Shown here piece by piece: positions 44,296-54,151 of a stretch of 64,000 nt of DNA. The notes beneath the pieces are model-generated. The model was not told the DNA's origin. It saw only the letters and a program-made list of their open reading frames with translations, and searched no databases. The translations under genes were made by a program, and so were the position numbers. Where the stretch lies: contig DAOMNO010000001.1 in assembly GCA_035443885.1 (NCBI GenBank), positions 248,001 through 312,000 on the forward strand. The letters run 5' to 3'. The stretch is from DAOMNO01 sp035443885 (GTDB lineage Bacteria > Planctomycetota > Phycisphaerae > Phycisphaerales > SM1A02). The number at the start of each line of letters is the position of its first letter. Position 1 is the first letter of the stretch.

Positions 44296-45336
44296 CTACC
44301 GTTGCGCAGACGATGCGATCGCCTGCTCCAGCGTGTGCAGTTCGGGAACATCGATTCCTGCTGATGCACGCCGCGCCTGCTGCAGCCACAGCCACGCCCG
44401 CTCGCGCTCTCCGGCCTCAAGGACGGCCAGCCCAGCCTGGGCCGCTGCATATGCCGCTCGCGCACCAACGCGCTGAGCCTCGAACATCAATGACCATGCC
44501 TCTGCAGCACGATCCGGCTGATCGCTCGCAAGAAAACTTGCTGCCAGTTCAGATGCAACCACTTCCCGCGCGCGATGGGCGTCGCTCAGCGGCATCAGCA
44601 ATTCGATCGCCTTTGCGGGATGCCCGGATCGTCTGTGAATCGACGCTTCAATGACCCGATAGGTCACTTGGCCAGGGTCAATCGTCCGCGCCTCTGCAAT
44701 ATGCGACAGTGCCCGCTCAAAGTCCCCCTGCTCCGCAAGGAGATTCCCCAGCGACGCATGAACCATCGGTTCATCTGAATCTATCTCCAATGCTTCGTGC
44801 AAAGCGGCCTTGGCGTCGTCAAGCCGCCCCAGTTCAATCATCGCCTGCGCTGCGAAGAACACAGGCTTGGTTTCGCCTGGGCTGAGTCGCCGTGCCTCTT
44901 GATAGTGAGCGAGAGCCTGTTCAGGCAGACCCGCCATCTGCGCGACTTCTCCCGCACTCTGGCGTAGGCCAGCCGACTGCGGCCGCATTTCAACAAGCAC
45001 CGCGTATTGACCGTGCGCTTGTGTGAGCAGCACTCGCTCGCCTGCAACGTCACCCGCTTCTCGTGCTTCCGCCGCCCGACTGAGCAGCACCATGGCATAC
45101 AACTCGCGCGCCCGCGGATCACGCGGGGCGCGCTCGATGAGACGCACGAGGACCGCTTCTGCTCGAACATTGTCTGCCGAGTGGAACAGGTCTTCCGCTG
45201 TCGCAAGGGCAGCGTCGACCGCTTCATGCGTGGGCGGCGCGGCGGTGGAGCCTTGCGAATCCGGCGTTTCACCCCCACCGCAGCCCGTGCCGGCAACCGT
45301 GGCCCATATCAGAAAGAGTATGATGAGATGCTTCAT
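44296..45336 (-). CDS. TPR-repeat lipoprotein
   Basis: 346 residues. Lipoprotein signal MKHLIILFLIWATVAGTGC with lipidated Cys at about 19, a flexible linker, then seven to eight tetratricopeptide repeats (for example ALAHYQEARRLSPGETKP, DAKAALHEALEIDSDEP, ALSHIAEARTIDPGQ). It is anchored to a membrane on the outer side and likely acts as a protein-protein scaffold. Its ATG shares two bases with the divergent valS ATG (sequence CATG), so both promoters must lie inside the other gene. Confidence 0.87.
   Translation of the reverse strand: MKHLIILFLIWATVAGTGCGGGETPDSQGSTAAPPTHEAVDAALATAEDLFHSADNVRAEAVLVRLIERAPRDPRARELYAMVLLSRAAEAREAGDVAGERVLLTQAHGQYAVLVEMRPQSAGLRQSAGEVAQMAGLPEQALAHYQEARRLSPGETKPVFFAAQAMIELGRLDDAKAALHEALEIDSDEPMVHASLGNLLAEQGDFERALSHIAEARTIDPGQVTYRVIEASIHRRSGHPAKAIELLMPLSDAHRAREVVASELAASFLASDQPDRAAEAWSLMFEAQRVGARAAYAAAQAGLAVLEAGERERAWLWLQQARRASAGIDVPELHTLEQAIASSAQR
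45319..45324 (+). promoter_or_regulatory. Candidate -10 element of valS
   Basis: TATGAT (5 of 6), ending 10 nt before the valS ATG and lying within the first codons of the divergent TPR gene. It predicts a leader of only a few bases. Confidence 0.35.
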
Positions 45337-48300
45337 GATTCAGACCGAACTGCCGAAATCGTACACGCCGCGCGAGGTGGAAGGCGAGATACTCGCCAAA
45401 TGGGAAGCCGCTCGTGCGTTTCACGCGGAGCCGAACCCGCCAAGCGGCAAAGGCTCACCGCCTTACTGCATTCTCATCCCCCCGCCAAACGTCACCGCCG
45501 CCCTGCACCTCGGCCATGCATTCAACAATACGCTGCAGGATGTGCTGATTCGCCATCACCGCATGCGCGGCTTCAACGCGCTCTGGATGCCCGGCACCGA
45601 TCACGCGGGGATTGCCACGCAGACGGTTGTCGATAAACGCCTTCAATCGCAGGGCGAACCTGCGCTCAAGGACTACAAGAAGCTGGAAATGGAAGGCAAG
45701 GGAGGGCGCGAGAAATTCGTTGAAAAGGTGCAGGCGTGGAAGGATGAATACGAAGCGACGATCATCGAGCAGCTTCGCGCCATGGGCTGCTCCTGCGACT
45801 TTGAACGGACGCGCTTCACCATGGATGAGATGTGCGCCAAGGCTGTGCGCGCAGCATTCTTCCAACTCTTCAAGGACGGCCTGATCTATCGCGGCAAGCG
45901 GCTGGTGAACTGGGACCCGGTTACACAGACCGCGCTGGCGGATGATGAAGTGGAGATGCGCGATGTGGATGGCAAGTTTTATTACCTGCGGTATCCGCTC
46001 GTGCATCCATCTGACAACGCGACCGACCCGTTTGACTGCCGCGAAGTTACGTGGTCGGAACTCGCAGCGCGCGGCTACCCCGGTGCAGAGAATCACCCTG
46101 AAGATGACAAGGCATGGCTAACAGTCGCGACAACGCGGCCGGAAACATATCTCGGCGATACCGCCGTTGCGGTGAATCCGGATGATCCGCGTGCGCTGCC
46201 GCTGGAAGGTTTGATGGTCCAGCTCCCGCTCGTCGGCCGCGTGATCCCAATCGTGCGCGACAGCTATGTTGTGATGCCCGATGCGTCTTCGAGTGATCCC
46301 AAGGCACAGTATGCGACGGGCTTCCTGAAGGTAACGCCCGCGCACGATCCCAACGACTACGACATCGGCGAGCGACACAACCTTGTTGCCATCAACGTCA
46401 TGGCGCCGGATGCGTCTATCTCGAATCAGCACGGCTGGAACGATGTCGGCGATGCGCATCTCTTCATTGGCCTTTCTCGCGAGGACGCACGACAGAAGGT
46501 TGTCAAAGAATTTGAAGCGCGCGGCCTGCTGGAGCAATCGAAGCCGTACCGCCACAGCGTGGGCCATTCATACCGGAGCCACGTACCAATCGAGCCGTAC
46601 TTGAGTGACCAGTGGTATGTGCGCGTCACTGATGACCGCTTGCGCGGCGAAGCGCTGCGTGCCATGGCACAGCGAGAAGGCAGTGAGCAGATGCGTGTCG
46701 GCGCGCCGAGAGAAGGCGATGGCGAACTGCGCTTCTTCCCTGAGCGCTACGCCAAGACGTTTCAGCAGTGGCACGAAAACCTGCGTGACTGGTGCATCAG
46801 CAGACAACTCTGGTGGGGCCATCGGATACCGGTATGGAGCCGACACTACGACAGCCGCGACCAATGGACGGGCGCCAGATTGCGCACTTTGGAAAGCTCG
46901 TATCAGGACGAGTTGTCGGATCGGCTAAGTGGCCTCGAAGAGAATGACGAGCAAGTTTGCTCGGTTTTCGTTTCCGATGACGACCCGACTCGGACTCCAC
47001 TGGTGTTCTTTCCGCCTGAACAAGGTGGGTTTACCGCGTACGTCTGTGTTCGTGATGGCACCAATGAGCATCCTGAGACTTATGAACACGATGTCATCAC
47101 GCTGATGGAACGTCTTGGCTTCACCCAGGACCCCGATGTCCTCGACACGTGGTTCTCCTCCGGCCTCTGGCCGCTCTCAACGATGGGCTGGCCCGATCCC
47201 GACGCCTTCCCGGAAGCGACGGGGCTGCTCGACACGTTCAATCCGTCATCCGTGCTCTGCACCGCGCGGGAGATCATCACGCTGTGGGTCAGCCGCATGG
47301 TGATGTTCAATCGCTACTTCCGCGATGGGAAGCTGCCGTTCAAGCATGTGTACATCCACGCGATGATTCAGGATGGCCACGGGCAGAAGATGTCCAAATC
47401 ACTCGGCAACGGCGTCGATCCGCGAGACATCATCACCACGCACGGCGCGGACGCCCTCCGCTACACGCTCACACAGATTGCCACCGCGACACAAGACGTG
47501 CGCCTGCCGGTTGATCTCGTCTGCCCGCATACGGGCCAGACATTCGCGCCTAAGACAATCACAACCTCCGCCGGACACGTCGTACCCGCGCCGATTCAGG
47601 CTTGTCCAACCGATCCATCAAAGAAAATGGTGACGGCATACGGCGTTGCGACGGGGCAGGTCTCGCCCACGAAGGACATGCCTCTCGCGATCAATGCATC
47701 GTCGAAGTTCGACCTCGGCCGCAATTTTGCGAACAAAGTGTGGAACGCGACGCGATTCGCACTGGCGAACCTGAGCAGCGACGACTCCCTCAAAGCGAAA
47801 TCCACTGGTTCTGAATCCGTGGACTTGAGCGCACTGTCGCTGGTCGATCGCTGGATGCTGGCGAGGATTCATCGCGCGCTGCGAACTGTTGAAGATTCGA
47901 TTGCAAACTATCAGTTCAATCTCTATGCCGACACGATGTATGACCTTGTGTGGCGCGACTTCTGCGACTGGTATCTTGAAGCGATCAAGCCAACGGTGCG
48001 AGAAAGCGTCGTTCAGCGTGCGACGCTTTGCGCATCACTCGACTGCATCCTTCGCATGCTGCATCCGATCATGCCGTTTGTAACAGAAGCTCTCTGGCCG
48101 CATGTTTCTGAAACGCGCGAGCGCGCAGGCGAAGTCTCGGGCATCTCACTGCCGGCGAGTGAGCTTGCAGCCGTCGCAGCATGGCCTCGCATTGACGACA
48201 CCCTGTACGATAACGACGCAGTCACTTCCTTTGAGCGCATTCAGCAGCTCATCGACGCGATACGAACCATTCGAGGTGAGCGCAATGTGCCTCGCAAGAA

Positions 48301-48697
48301 AATGCTTCGGCTTCTTGCACCGCAGAAGGTGCTTGATCTGCTTCGCCTCGCGCCAGGAGTGGCGGAAACGATGGCAGGGCTTGAGGCCGCTCAAGTGCTC
48401 GCCGACCGTCCCGCTGGCGCTGCTCCCATCGCCTTTGAAGGCGAGGAGCTGCTGCTGGCCGGGCTGGTAGATGAGGCGGATCACGGGAATCTTGAAGCGG
48501 AACGCGCCCGTCTGACGAAGTTCATCGCAGAGAAGGAACGGGCTATCGCGGCGTTTCGGCAGAAGTTGAGCAATGAAAGCTACCTGCAGAAAGCCCCCGA
48601 AGCGGTCGTAAAGGAAACCCGCGCCAAGTTATCGGAGACCGAGGCAGACTGCATGGCGGCCAGACAGGCCCTAGAATCGCTTGGAAAAGTGCAATGA
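45335..48697 (+). CDS. valS: Valyl-tRNA synthetase
   Basis: 1120 residues from ATG 45335; the long frame upstream is antisense to the TPR gene. It charges tRNA-Val. HIGH motif as PPNVTAALHLGHAF, GTDHAGIATQ, editing domain (about 200-400) with TTRPETYLGDTAVAV, DWCISRQLWWGHRIPVW, KMSKS as GQKMSKSLGN, a C-terminal anticodon domain and a coiled-coil arm (AERARLTKFIAEKERAI). About 170 residues longer than E. coli ValS (951). Two segments look inserted in the catalytic core: about 70 residues after HRIPVW, and about 50 residues (CPHTGQTF...APIQACP) before the FANKVWNA motif. Confidence 0.96.
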   Translation: MIQTELPKSYTPREVEGEILAKWEAARAFHAEPNPPSGKGSPPYCILIPPPNVTAALHLGHAFNNTLQDVLIRHHRMRGFNALWMPGTDHAGIATQTVVDKRLQSQGEPALKDYKKLEMEGKGGREKFVEKVQAWKDEYEATIIEQLRAMGCSCDFERTRFTMDEMCAKAVRAAFFQLFKDGLIYRGKRLVNWDPVTQTALADDEVEMRDVDGKFYYLRYPLVHPSDNATDPFDCREVTWSELAARGYPGAENHPEDDKAWLTVATTRPETYLGDTAVAVNPDDPRALPLEGLMVQLPLVGRVIPIVRDSYVVMPDASSSDPKAQYATGFLKVTPAHDPNDYDIGERHNLVAINVMAPDASISNQHGWNDVGDAHLFIGLSREDARQKVVKEFEARGLLEQSKPYRHSVGHSYRSHVPIEPYLSDQWYVRVTDDRLRGEALRAMAQREGSEQMRVGAPREGDGELRFFPERYAKTFQQWHENLRDWCISRQLWWGHRIPVWSRHYDSRDQWTGARLRTLESSYQDELSDRLSGLEENDEQVCSVFVSDDDPTRTPLVFFPPEQGGFTAYVCVRDGTNEHPETYEHDVITLMERLGFTQDPDVLDTWFSSGLWPLSTMGWPDPDAFPEATGLLDTFNPSSVLCTAREIITLWVSRMVMFNRYFRDGKLPFKHVYIHAMIQDGHGQKMSKSLGNGVDPRDIITTHGADALRYTLTQIATATQDVRLPVDLVCPHTGQTFAPKTITTSAGHVVPAPIQACPTDPSKKMVTAYGVATGQVSPTKDMPLAINASSKFDLGRNFANKVWNATRFALANLSSDDSLKAKSTGSESVDLSALSLVDRWMLARIHRALRTVEDSIANYQFNLYADTMYDLVWRDFCDWYLEAIKPTVRESVVQRATLCASLDCILRMLHPIMPFVTEALWPHVSETRERAGEVSGISLPASELAAVAAWPRIDDTLYDNDAVTSFERIQQLIDAIRTIRGERNVPRKKMLRLLAPQKVLDLLRLAPGVAETMAGLEAAQVLADRPAGAAPIAFEGEELLLAGLVDEADHGNLEAERARLTKFIAEKERAIAAFRQKLSNESYLQKAPEAVVKETRAKLSETEADCMAARQALESLGKVQ

Positions 48698-48755
48698 TCT
48701 CCCGGAATGATTCGTCTCTTCAGACGATTCATCTGATACAAGAGCAGGGCTGAGG

Positions 48756-49895
48756 GTGAACCGGGCGTTCAACGGGAGGGGAAGGAGTTGGCGAATCGTC
48801 GGAAAACGACTCATCCCGATTCTCATGGCCTCGACCCTGCTGCTCGGTTGCGGTTCGGGTTCAGTTCAGACGACCTCACCCAGGCATGGGGCGTTCGGCG
48901 AAGATCGCACTGCTCCCGGTGCGGCGATCACCGAGTCACTCATTGCTGCCGTCGCGGAACCTCGACGTAGCGTTCCGACAGACTTCGAGACGACGACTGA
49001 GCCGTGGCCGTTCGCGGGTTACGAGGGCCGCCTGATTTCCACGCCGAACTATCGCATCCACACGACGGTTGAAAATCCATCGTTCGTGGAAAGCCTGCCG
49101 ATGTTCGCCGAACTTTCACTCGCACATTACCGATCCGCACTGGGTGATCTACCCGCGCCGGAGCAACCGCTTGAAACGTACCTCTTCCGCGATCGCCCGC
49201 AATGGGAAGTGATGACGCGCCGCCTACTCCCGGATCAGGCAGGAATGCTCGATTCGCTGGGTCGCGGCGGCTTTACGACGCGCGGCATCGCTGTGCTGTA
49301 CTACATCGACTTCTCGCGCAGCATGAGCAGCCGCGACACGTTTGCGATCGCAGCGCATGAAGGATGGCATCAATACACGCAGACGACCTTCAAGCACCAG
49401 CTCCCTGTCTGGCTTGAAGAGGGCGTGGCAACATACATGGAGAGCTTCAGCCTCGGTCGCGACGGCGAGCCGCAGTTCCGTCCATGGGCGAATCAGGAAC
49501 GGCGCGTCGCGTTGGCAAACGCTGCAAGGCGGAATCAATTGATTCCGCTCAATGAGATTCTGCAACGCTCGCCACAGGCGTTTCTTGAGAATGGAAAGAA
49601 TCAACTGCTCGTCTATTACGCGCAAGTGTGGGCGTTGACTCGCTTCCTTGCTGAGGGTGAAGACGGCCGCTATCGAGATGGATTGGAGCAGGTGCTGCAC
49701 GATGCAGCGCACGGGCGGCTCGTTGGCAGGCTCGCGTCTTCCGTTCATGTGCCGAATCAGCGACGGCGCGGCGTTGCCGCCACCAGCCGCACGGGGCCGT
49801 GGATCATTCTGGAATACTTCAACCCGAACTTGGCGGAGTTTGAAGAGCAGTACGATCAGTTCGTCCGCTCGCTGATTGAGCGTGGCCGCAGGTAA
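48756..49895 (+). CDS. Lipoprotein with gluzincin-like metalloprotease motif
   Basis: 379 residues from GTG 48756. The N-terminus is basic, then hydrophobic, with lipobox LLLGC (Cys about 32). The HExxH zinc motif appears as AHEGWHQYTQ, with a downstream EEGVATYME providing the third ligand Glu, as in gluzincins. No propeptide is evident. Probably an outer- or inner-membrane-anchored peptidase or a descendant; the substrate is unknown. 17 nt before the start of the phosphoesterase gene, so likely co-transcribed. Confidence 0.8.
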   Translation: MNRAFNGRGRSWRIVGKRLIPILMASTLLLGCGSGSVQTTSPRHGAFGEDRTAPGAAITESLIAAVAEPRRSVPTDFETTTEPWPFAGYEGRLISTPNYRIHTTVENPSFVESLPMFAELSLAHYRSALGDLPAPEQPLETYLFRDRPQWEVMTRRLLPDQAGMLDSLGRGGFTTRGIAVLYYIDFSRSMSSRDTFAIAAHEGWHQYTQTTFKHQLPVWLEEGVATYMESFSLGRDGEPQFRPWANQERRVALANAARRNQLIPLNEILQRSPQAFLENGKNQLLVYYAQVWALTRFLAEGEDGRYRDGLEQVLHDAAHGRLVGRLASSVHVPNQRRRGVAATSRTGPWIILEYFNPNLAEFEEQYDQFVRSLIERGRR

Positions 49896-49911
49896 AGACC
49901 CGCTCTCCGAT

Positions 49912-50406
49912 ATGCTCATCGGCATTCTTTCTGATTCTCACGGTCGAACGACGATGACTGCACGCGCGGTGGCGGCGTTGCGCGAGCGCGGCGCAGATTT
50001 GCTGCTGCATCTTGGCGATATTGAAACACCTGCCGTGCTGGATGAGTTGGCGGGGCACCCCGTGCGGCTGGTCTTTGGCAATTGCGACTGGGATGAAACT
50101 GACCTTTCGCGGTATGCCCGTCATCTTGACCTGACGGTCGATCATCCGGTCGGCCAAATCGTTGTGGGCGATCGGCGCATCGTCTTTACCCATGGGCACC
50201 TTGAAAAGCCCATGCAGCAGGCACTGCACGAAGGCGCGGATTATCTGCTCCACGGCCATACGCATGAAGTGCGAGATGAGCGTGTGGGCAGAACTCGCAT
50301 CATCAATCCAGGGGCCTTGTTTCGGGCACCCCGTTATACTGTCGCGCTGCTCGACCCCCGCCGCGATTCGCTCGACATCATCGAGGTGGCCAAGGCGGTC
50401 GAGTAA
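49912..50406 (+). CDS. YfcE/MJ0936-type metallophosphoesterase
   Basis: 164 residues from ATG 49912; upstream in-frame TTG/GTG codons overlap the previous gene. Calcineurin-like motifs in order: ILSDSHG, LLLHLGDIE, VFGNCDWD, VFTHGHL and LLHGHTHEVR, plus IINPGAL. A two-metal phosphodiesterase of the small YfcE group; the natural substrate is unknown. Seven bases separate it from the GNAT gene that follows, an operon arrangement. Confidence 0.92.
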   Translation: MLIGILSDSHGRTTMTARAVAALRERGADLLLHLGDIETPAVLDELAGHPVRLVFGNCDWDETDLSRYARHLDLTVDHPVGQIVVGDRRIVFTHGHLEKPMQQALHEGADYLLHGHTHEVRDERVGRTRIINPGALFRAPRYTVALLDPRRDSLDIIEVAKAVE

Positions 50407-50413
50407 CTCCGCC

Positions 50414-50926
50414 ATGAGCGAACCGCGGCCCGACAACTTCGACATTGAGCGCGTGGAGGTCGTCCTTGCTGGCACAGATCACCATGCTGACATCCGGCGG
50501 CTTTATCACGACAGCATGATTGAAGGTCAGATTCGCGACAATGACACCGGCGCGGACATCGACAACCTCATCGCTGCGTACTTCGAAGATGACGGACAAA
50601 GTGCATTCTGGGTGGCAACGTATGACAACACAGTCATCGGCATGATCGGCGTGCAGAAAATCGCGGACAACACAGCAGAAGTTCGCCGCCTGCGGGTGCG
50701 GGTCGATTTTCGTCGCCGGGGCGTGGGCAGTTTGCTTATGCGCCAAGCGCTGATGTTCTGCCAGAAGCACAGTTATCTCAAAGTCGTGCTTGACGTGCGC
50801 ATAGAACGGGGGCCTGCGATTGCCATGTTCGAGAAATTCGGTTTCACGCTTGCGCGCACACGCGAGATTGACGGGCGCAAAATGCTCGATTTCTACGTCG
50901 ATCTCTACCGCGAGCCGCACGCCTAG
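50414..50926 (+). CDS. GNAT-family N-acetyltransferase
   Basis: 170 residues from ATG 50414; the longer open frame upstream overlaps the phosphoesterase gene. Motif A is VRRLRVRVDFRRRGVGSLLM (acetyl-CoA loop RRRGVG), preceded by FWVATYDNTVIGMIGV and followed by AIAMFEKFGFTLARTREI, the classical C-terminal GNAT pattern. Substrate unknown. Its stop overlaps the convergent kinase gene by four bases. Confidence 0.88.
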   Translation: MSEPRPDNFDIERVEVVLAGTDHHADIRRLYHDSMIEGQIRDNDTGADIDNLIAAYFEDDGQSAFWVATYDNTVIGMIGVQKIADNTAEVRRLRVRVDFRRRGVGSLLMRQALMFCQKHSYLKVVLDVRIERGPAIAMFEKFGFTLARTREIDGRKMLDFYVDLYREPHA

Positions 50927-53760
50927 TTCGATCCGGTCGCCGTGGCCAATTCCGCAAGTCGGTTGCGCCACGTGATGGTCTGCTCCGCCTCGTCACCGAG
51001 CGCATCACGACTACTGTTGACCATGGCCTCAGCCACTTTACGCGCCTCTTCCATGCGATCAAGCGACTTCAGTACACGGAAGAGCGACGTTGCAACGATC
51101 ACCGTTTCGTGATGCGCCGCGCCGTAGAACGCCGCCCGTCCTTGCCATGCCATCCGAAACAGCTCTGCTGCGTCTTCCAACCGGCCTTGTTCTTCTCGCA
51201 ACTGGCCGACGAGATTGCGACTGTTGTACACATCGATGTTGTCATTCCCGTACAACGCCTGCCTGGCTTCCATCGCGCCGACAAGCAGCGGCTCCGCGTC
51301 GTCTGTGCGACCGAGGCGAAGAAAACCTGCGCCCGCATTGTTCATGGCGACGATCGTCTGCGGATGGTGCGGTCCAAGCGTGCGCAGACGAACCCGATAC
51401 ACCTCACGGAACAGTTCGGACGCCGGCTCAATCTCACCCGCGACGTAGTAGGCGACACCCATCGCGAGCTTGCCGTTGAGCGTAACCTGATGGTCGTCTC
51501 CCAGCACGCGCACAGCAACTTCCAGCGTCGAGACGCCTAGTTCGATCGCCCGCTGCGGTTCTCCCTTTGTGCGCAGCAAGGCAACCAGTTCAAACTTTGT
51601 CGTCAAGGTTCTGGGATGCTCCGGACCAAGCGTCCGCTCAATCAACTCGACGGTCTCTTCAAGCAGCGGCGCGGCTTCATCCAACTTGCCGAGGTTGCTG
51701 AGCAACACTGCAAGGTTGGACATCGCGCCGTGAGTTGAAGGATGTTCATCACCCAGCACGCGGCGACTCGTTTCCAGCACATGCCGATAGAGATTTTCCG
51801 CGTCGTCATAGCGACCCAGATCGCTGAGCGTAACTGCAAGATTCCCCAACGCGGTCAGCGTGCGCGGATGCAGCTCGCCCAGATTCTGCACACGGCTTTC
51901 GTAAATCTTACGGAACAGCGGTTCCGCTTCGTCGAACCGGCCCAGATCGCTCAACAGGTAGGCGTAGTTGTTCATCGCCACCTGCGTGTCATCATGCTCT
52001 TCGCCCAACACGCGCTGCTGCGCTTCGATAATCTGCTTGAAAAGCGGCTCCGACTCTGCAAACCGCCCCTGATCGTTCAGCACTGTCGCCAGTACGGACT
52101 TGGCTGTCAGCGTCTTGTGTGTTTCCGCACCGAGCACTTCTTCCATCACGGGAATGCGATCGCGCAACAGCGTCTCTGCGTCCGCGGGCCTGCCAAGGTA
52201 TGTGAGCGTGGATGCCAGATTGACCGCAGCGGTCAGCGTTTCTTCATGGTCCGCGCCGAGCACTGCTGCAAATGTTTCCATCGCCGTCTCGTGCTGCCGT
52301 CGCGCTTCTTCAAACTTCCCCATGCCGAGGTAGGTATCGCCAATCGTCGTGCGTACGAATCCCGCAAGTTCCGGCTGATCCGCCAGTGATGTTTCCACTC
52401 GCTTGGATGCTTCTTCGAGAACCATCTCGACGGTAATGATCTCGCCCTGCGCTACGGCTGGGTTCGCAGCTCCCAGCAGCTCCTTCACGAGGAACTTGTT
52501 GATCGCGCCGGTTTTCGCAACTTCTTTCTCAGCACGAAGCCTTGCTGCGGTGGCTGCGGCTTCCGCACTGAGTGCCCGCTGGACTTCATCTTCCACCAGT
52601 GACTTTTGCTCAAGGGCCTGTGCAAAGCCAATCGAACTCACAATGACACCAGCTACGAGAACGATGAACGTTGCGACGACGCCCCCCACCAGCGCGCGAT
52701 TCCGTCTTGCAAACTTCGCGAGCTGATAAAGCGTCGTCGGCGGTCGCGCGATGATTGGCTCATCCGCGAGATATCTGCGGATGTCCGAGGCAAGGTCCGC
52801 CGCGCTTTGATATCGCCTTGTCTTGTCCTTCTCCAAAGCCTTGGCGACAATCGTCTCCACATCGCCACGCAACAAGCGATTGACCGTGCTGAGCGGGGCC
52901 GCTTCTTCTTCACTGATGATTCTCGCAGCGGAAGCAACCGTGGCGCGGCTGAGGTCGTGAGGCAGCCGCCCGGCCAGCATTTCGTAGCCGACCACACCGA
53001 GTGCGTACACATCGGATCGGATATCCAGTTCATCCGGATTGCCCGCCACTTGTTCCGGACTCATGTAAGGCAGTGTGCCGATGAGTTGACCGACATTGGT
53101 CTGCACGGTCGTCGCCTGGATGTCTGCGTTCGTCGCGCGAGCGACGCCGAAGTCGAGAATCTTCGGCTGCCCAGGATCGTCGCGATCACGGGCCGCGTCA
53201 TCACGCACCACCATAATGTTGCCGGGCTTGAGGTCGCGGTGAATGACCCCCTTCTGATGGGCATGATGGACGGCATCACAAATGCGGGCGAGCAGTTCCA
53301 GCGACTGGTTTGGAGTGAGGCTCCGCTCCAGAATGAGTTCAGAAAGTGACCGACCTCGGACGTACTCCATCGCAAAGAACGGCTGTGCCCCCGCACCGGC
53401 GTCAAAGGTACCAGCCTCGTAAATCTGGGCGATTCCGGGGTGATGCAGCCGACCGAGCACGTGGGCTTCGACCTCGAAGCGGCGCAGCATGTCGCGGGAG
53501 ATCGAGCCGGGGCGAATCACCTTGAGCGCGACGGTGCGTTTCGGGTTCTCCTGCCGGGCAAGGTACACCGCCCCCATGCCCCCTTGCCCGATGATACGTT
53601 CGATGGTGTAGCTCGCGATCCGCTCCGGCAGCGGCTGCGTCTCGGCGTGCGGGTCATTCTTGAAAAACGCTCTCACCGCCTCGCACGTATCGGCAGAAGT
53701 CTCCGCCTCATCACGATTTAGAGGACTCGTCTCAAACTGGGAGGGATGTTGCTCTTCCAC
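50923..53760 (-). CDS. Membrane Ser/Thr protein kinase with long TPR array
   Basis: 945 residues from GTG 53760 (AGGA a few bases upstream); the open frame upstream runs into tRNA-Ser and was trimmed. The kinase domain (about 51-315) has GQGGMGAVYLA, VALKVI, HRDLKPGN, LDFGVARA and MSPEQ. A membrane helix follows (about 345-370), then a helical linker and roughly ten TPR/kinesin-light-chain-like repeats of 42 residues (DEAEPLFRKIYESRVQNLG, HPRTLTALGNLAVTLSDLG). TPR arrays bind other proteins, so this is probably a signalling scaffold. Related in its kinase part to the protein at 14296-16422. Confidence 0.92.
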   Translation of the reverse strand: MEEQHPSQFETSPLNRDEAETSADTCEAVRAFFKNDPHAETQPLPERIASYTIERIIGQGGMGAVYLARQENPKRTVALKVIRPGSISRDMLRRFEVEAHVLGRLHHPGIAQIYEAGTFDAGAGAQPFFAMEYVRGRSLSELILERSLTPNQSLELLARICDAVHHAHQKGVIHRDLKPGNIMVVRDDAARDRDDPGQPKILDFGVARATNADIQATTVQTNVGQLIGTLPYMSPEQVAGNPDELDIRSDVYALGVVGYEMLAGRLPHDLSRATVASAARIISEEEAAPLSTVNRLLRGDVETIVAKALEKDKTRRYQSAADLASDIRRYLADEPIIARPPTTLYQLAKFARRNRALVGGVVATFIVLVAGVIVSSIGFAQALEQKSLVEDEVQRALSAEAAATAARLRAEKEVAKTGAINKFLVKELLGAANPAVAQGEIITVEMVLEEASKRVETSLADQPELAGFVRTTIGDTYLGMGKFEEARRQHETAMETFAAVLGADHEETLTAAVNLASTLTYLGRPADAETLLRDRIPVMEEVLGAETHKTLTAKSVLATVLNDQGRFAESEPLFKQIIEAQQRVLGEEHDDTQVAMNNYAYLLSDLGRFDEAEPLFRKIYESRVQNLGELHPRTLTALGNLAVTLSDLGRYDDAENLYRHVLETSRRVLGDEHPSTHGAMSNLAVLLSNLGKLDEAAPLLEETVELIERTLGPEHPRTLTTKFELVALLRTKGEPQRAIELGVSTLEVAVRVLGDDHQVTLNGKLAMGVAYYVAGEIEPASELFREVYRVRLRTLGPHHPQTIVAMNNAGAGFLRLGRTDDAEPLLVGAMEARQALYGNDNIDVYNSRNLVGQLREEQGRLEDAAELFRMAWQGRAAFYGAAHHETVIVATSLFRVLKSLDRMEEARKVAEAMVNSSRDALGDEAEQTITWRNRLAELATATGSN

Positions 53761-53808
53761 CGATCCTGGCCCAGATCGCCCGTCAATCAGGCGTCGAAAA
53801 TGAAAAAG

Positions 53809-53897
53809 CGGACAGGGCGGGATTCGAACCCGCGGTGAGGCTAGTGCCCCACGCCGGTTTAGCAAACCGGTGCCTTCAGCCGCTCGGCCACCTGTCC
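53809..53897 (-). tRNA. tRNA-Ser (anticodon GCT)
   Basis: 89-nt class II tRNA. The acceptor stem pairs GGACAGG with CCTGTCC, discriminator G. The anticodon stem is CCGGT/ACCGG with loop TTGCTAA; a long variable arm and T loop TTCGAAT are present. CCA is not encoded. Reads AGC/AGU codons. Confidence 0.95.
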
Positions 53898-53909
53898 GTG
53901 TGCATGGCA

Positions 53910-53938
53910 ATGATCGCACCGGAACACCGCCCCGTCAA
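53910..53938 (-). promoter_or_regulatory. sigma70-type promoter of tRNA-Ser
   Basis: On the minus strand, TTGACG (53933-53938), a 17-bp spacer and GATCAT (53910-53915), just upstream of the tRNA 5' end at 53897. Confidence 0.55.
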
Positions 53939-54151
53939 CCAGACAACCTCGTGAAGTCGCACTTCACCGCCTCGCTTTGGTACGACTGAGTGCTGCTGAA
54001 CATCACACGGCGCATGAGGCGAGCAAGAAAAGTTTGTCAAAAATCCCTGTTTTTACAGGACGAGAAGCCTTGTACCCGATAGAACCACGCAGTACATTCC
54101 CCGCAACCTCGCCCCGATGGAGGGGCCTCGCACATGAAAGGAACACAACCG

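Noticed and set aside
45023..45334. Upstream extension of the valS frame
   Set aside because: It is antisense to the TPR lipoprotein, which has a proper lipoprotein signal. Conserved ValS sequence begins at 45335.
53761..53919. 53-codon extension of the kinase-TPR frame
   Set aside because: It is the read-through of tRNA-Ser on the same strand.
54030..54062. Small palindrome CCTGT-TTTT-ACAGG upstream of the HU gene as operator or terminator
   Set aside because: Only a 5-bp stem in a T-rich context. It could be chance; no second copy or promoter overlap supports it.
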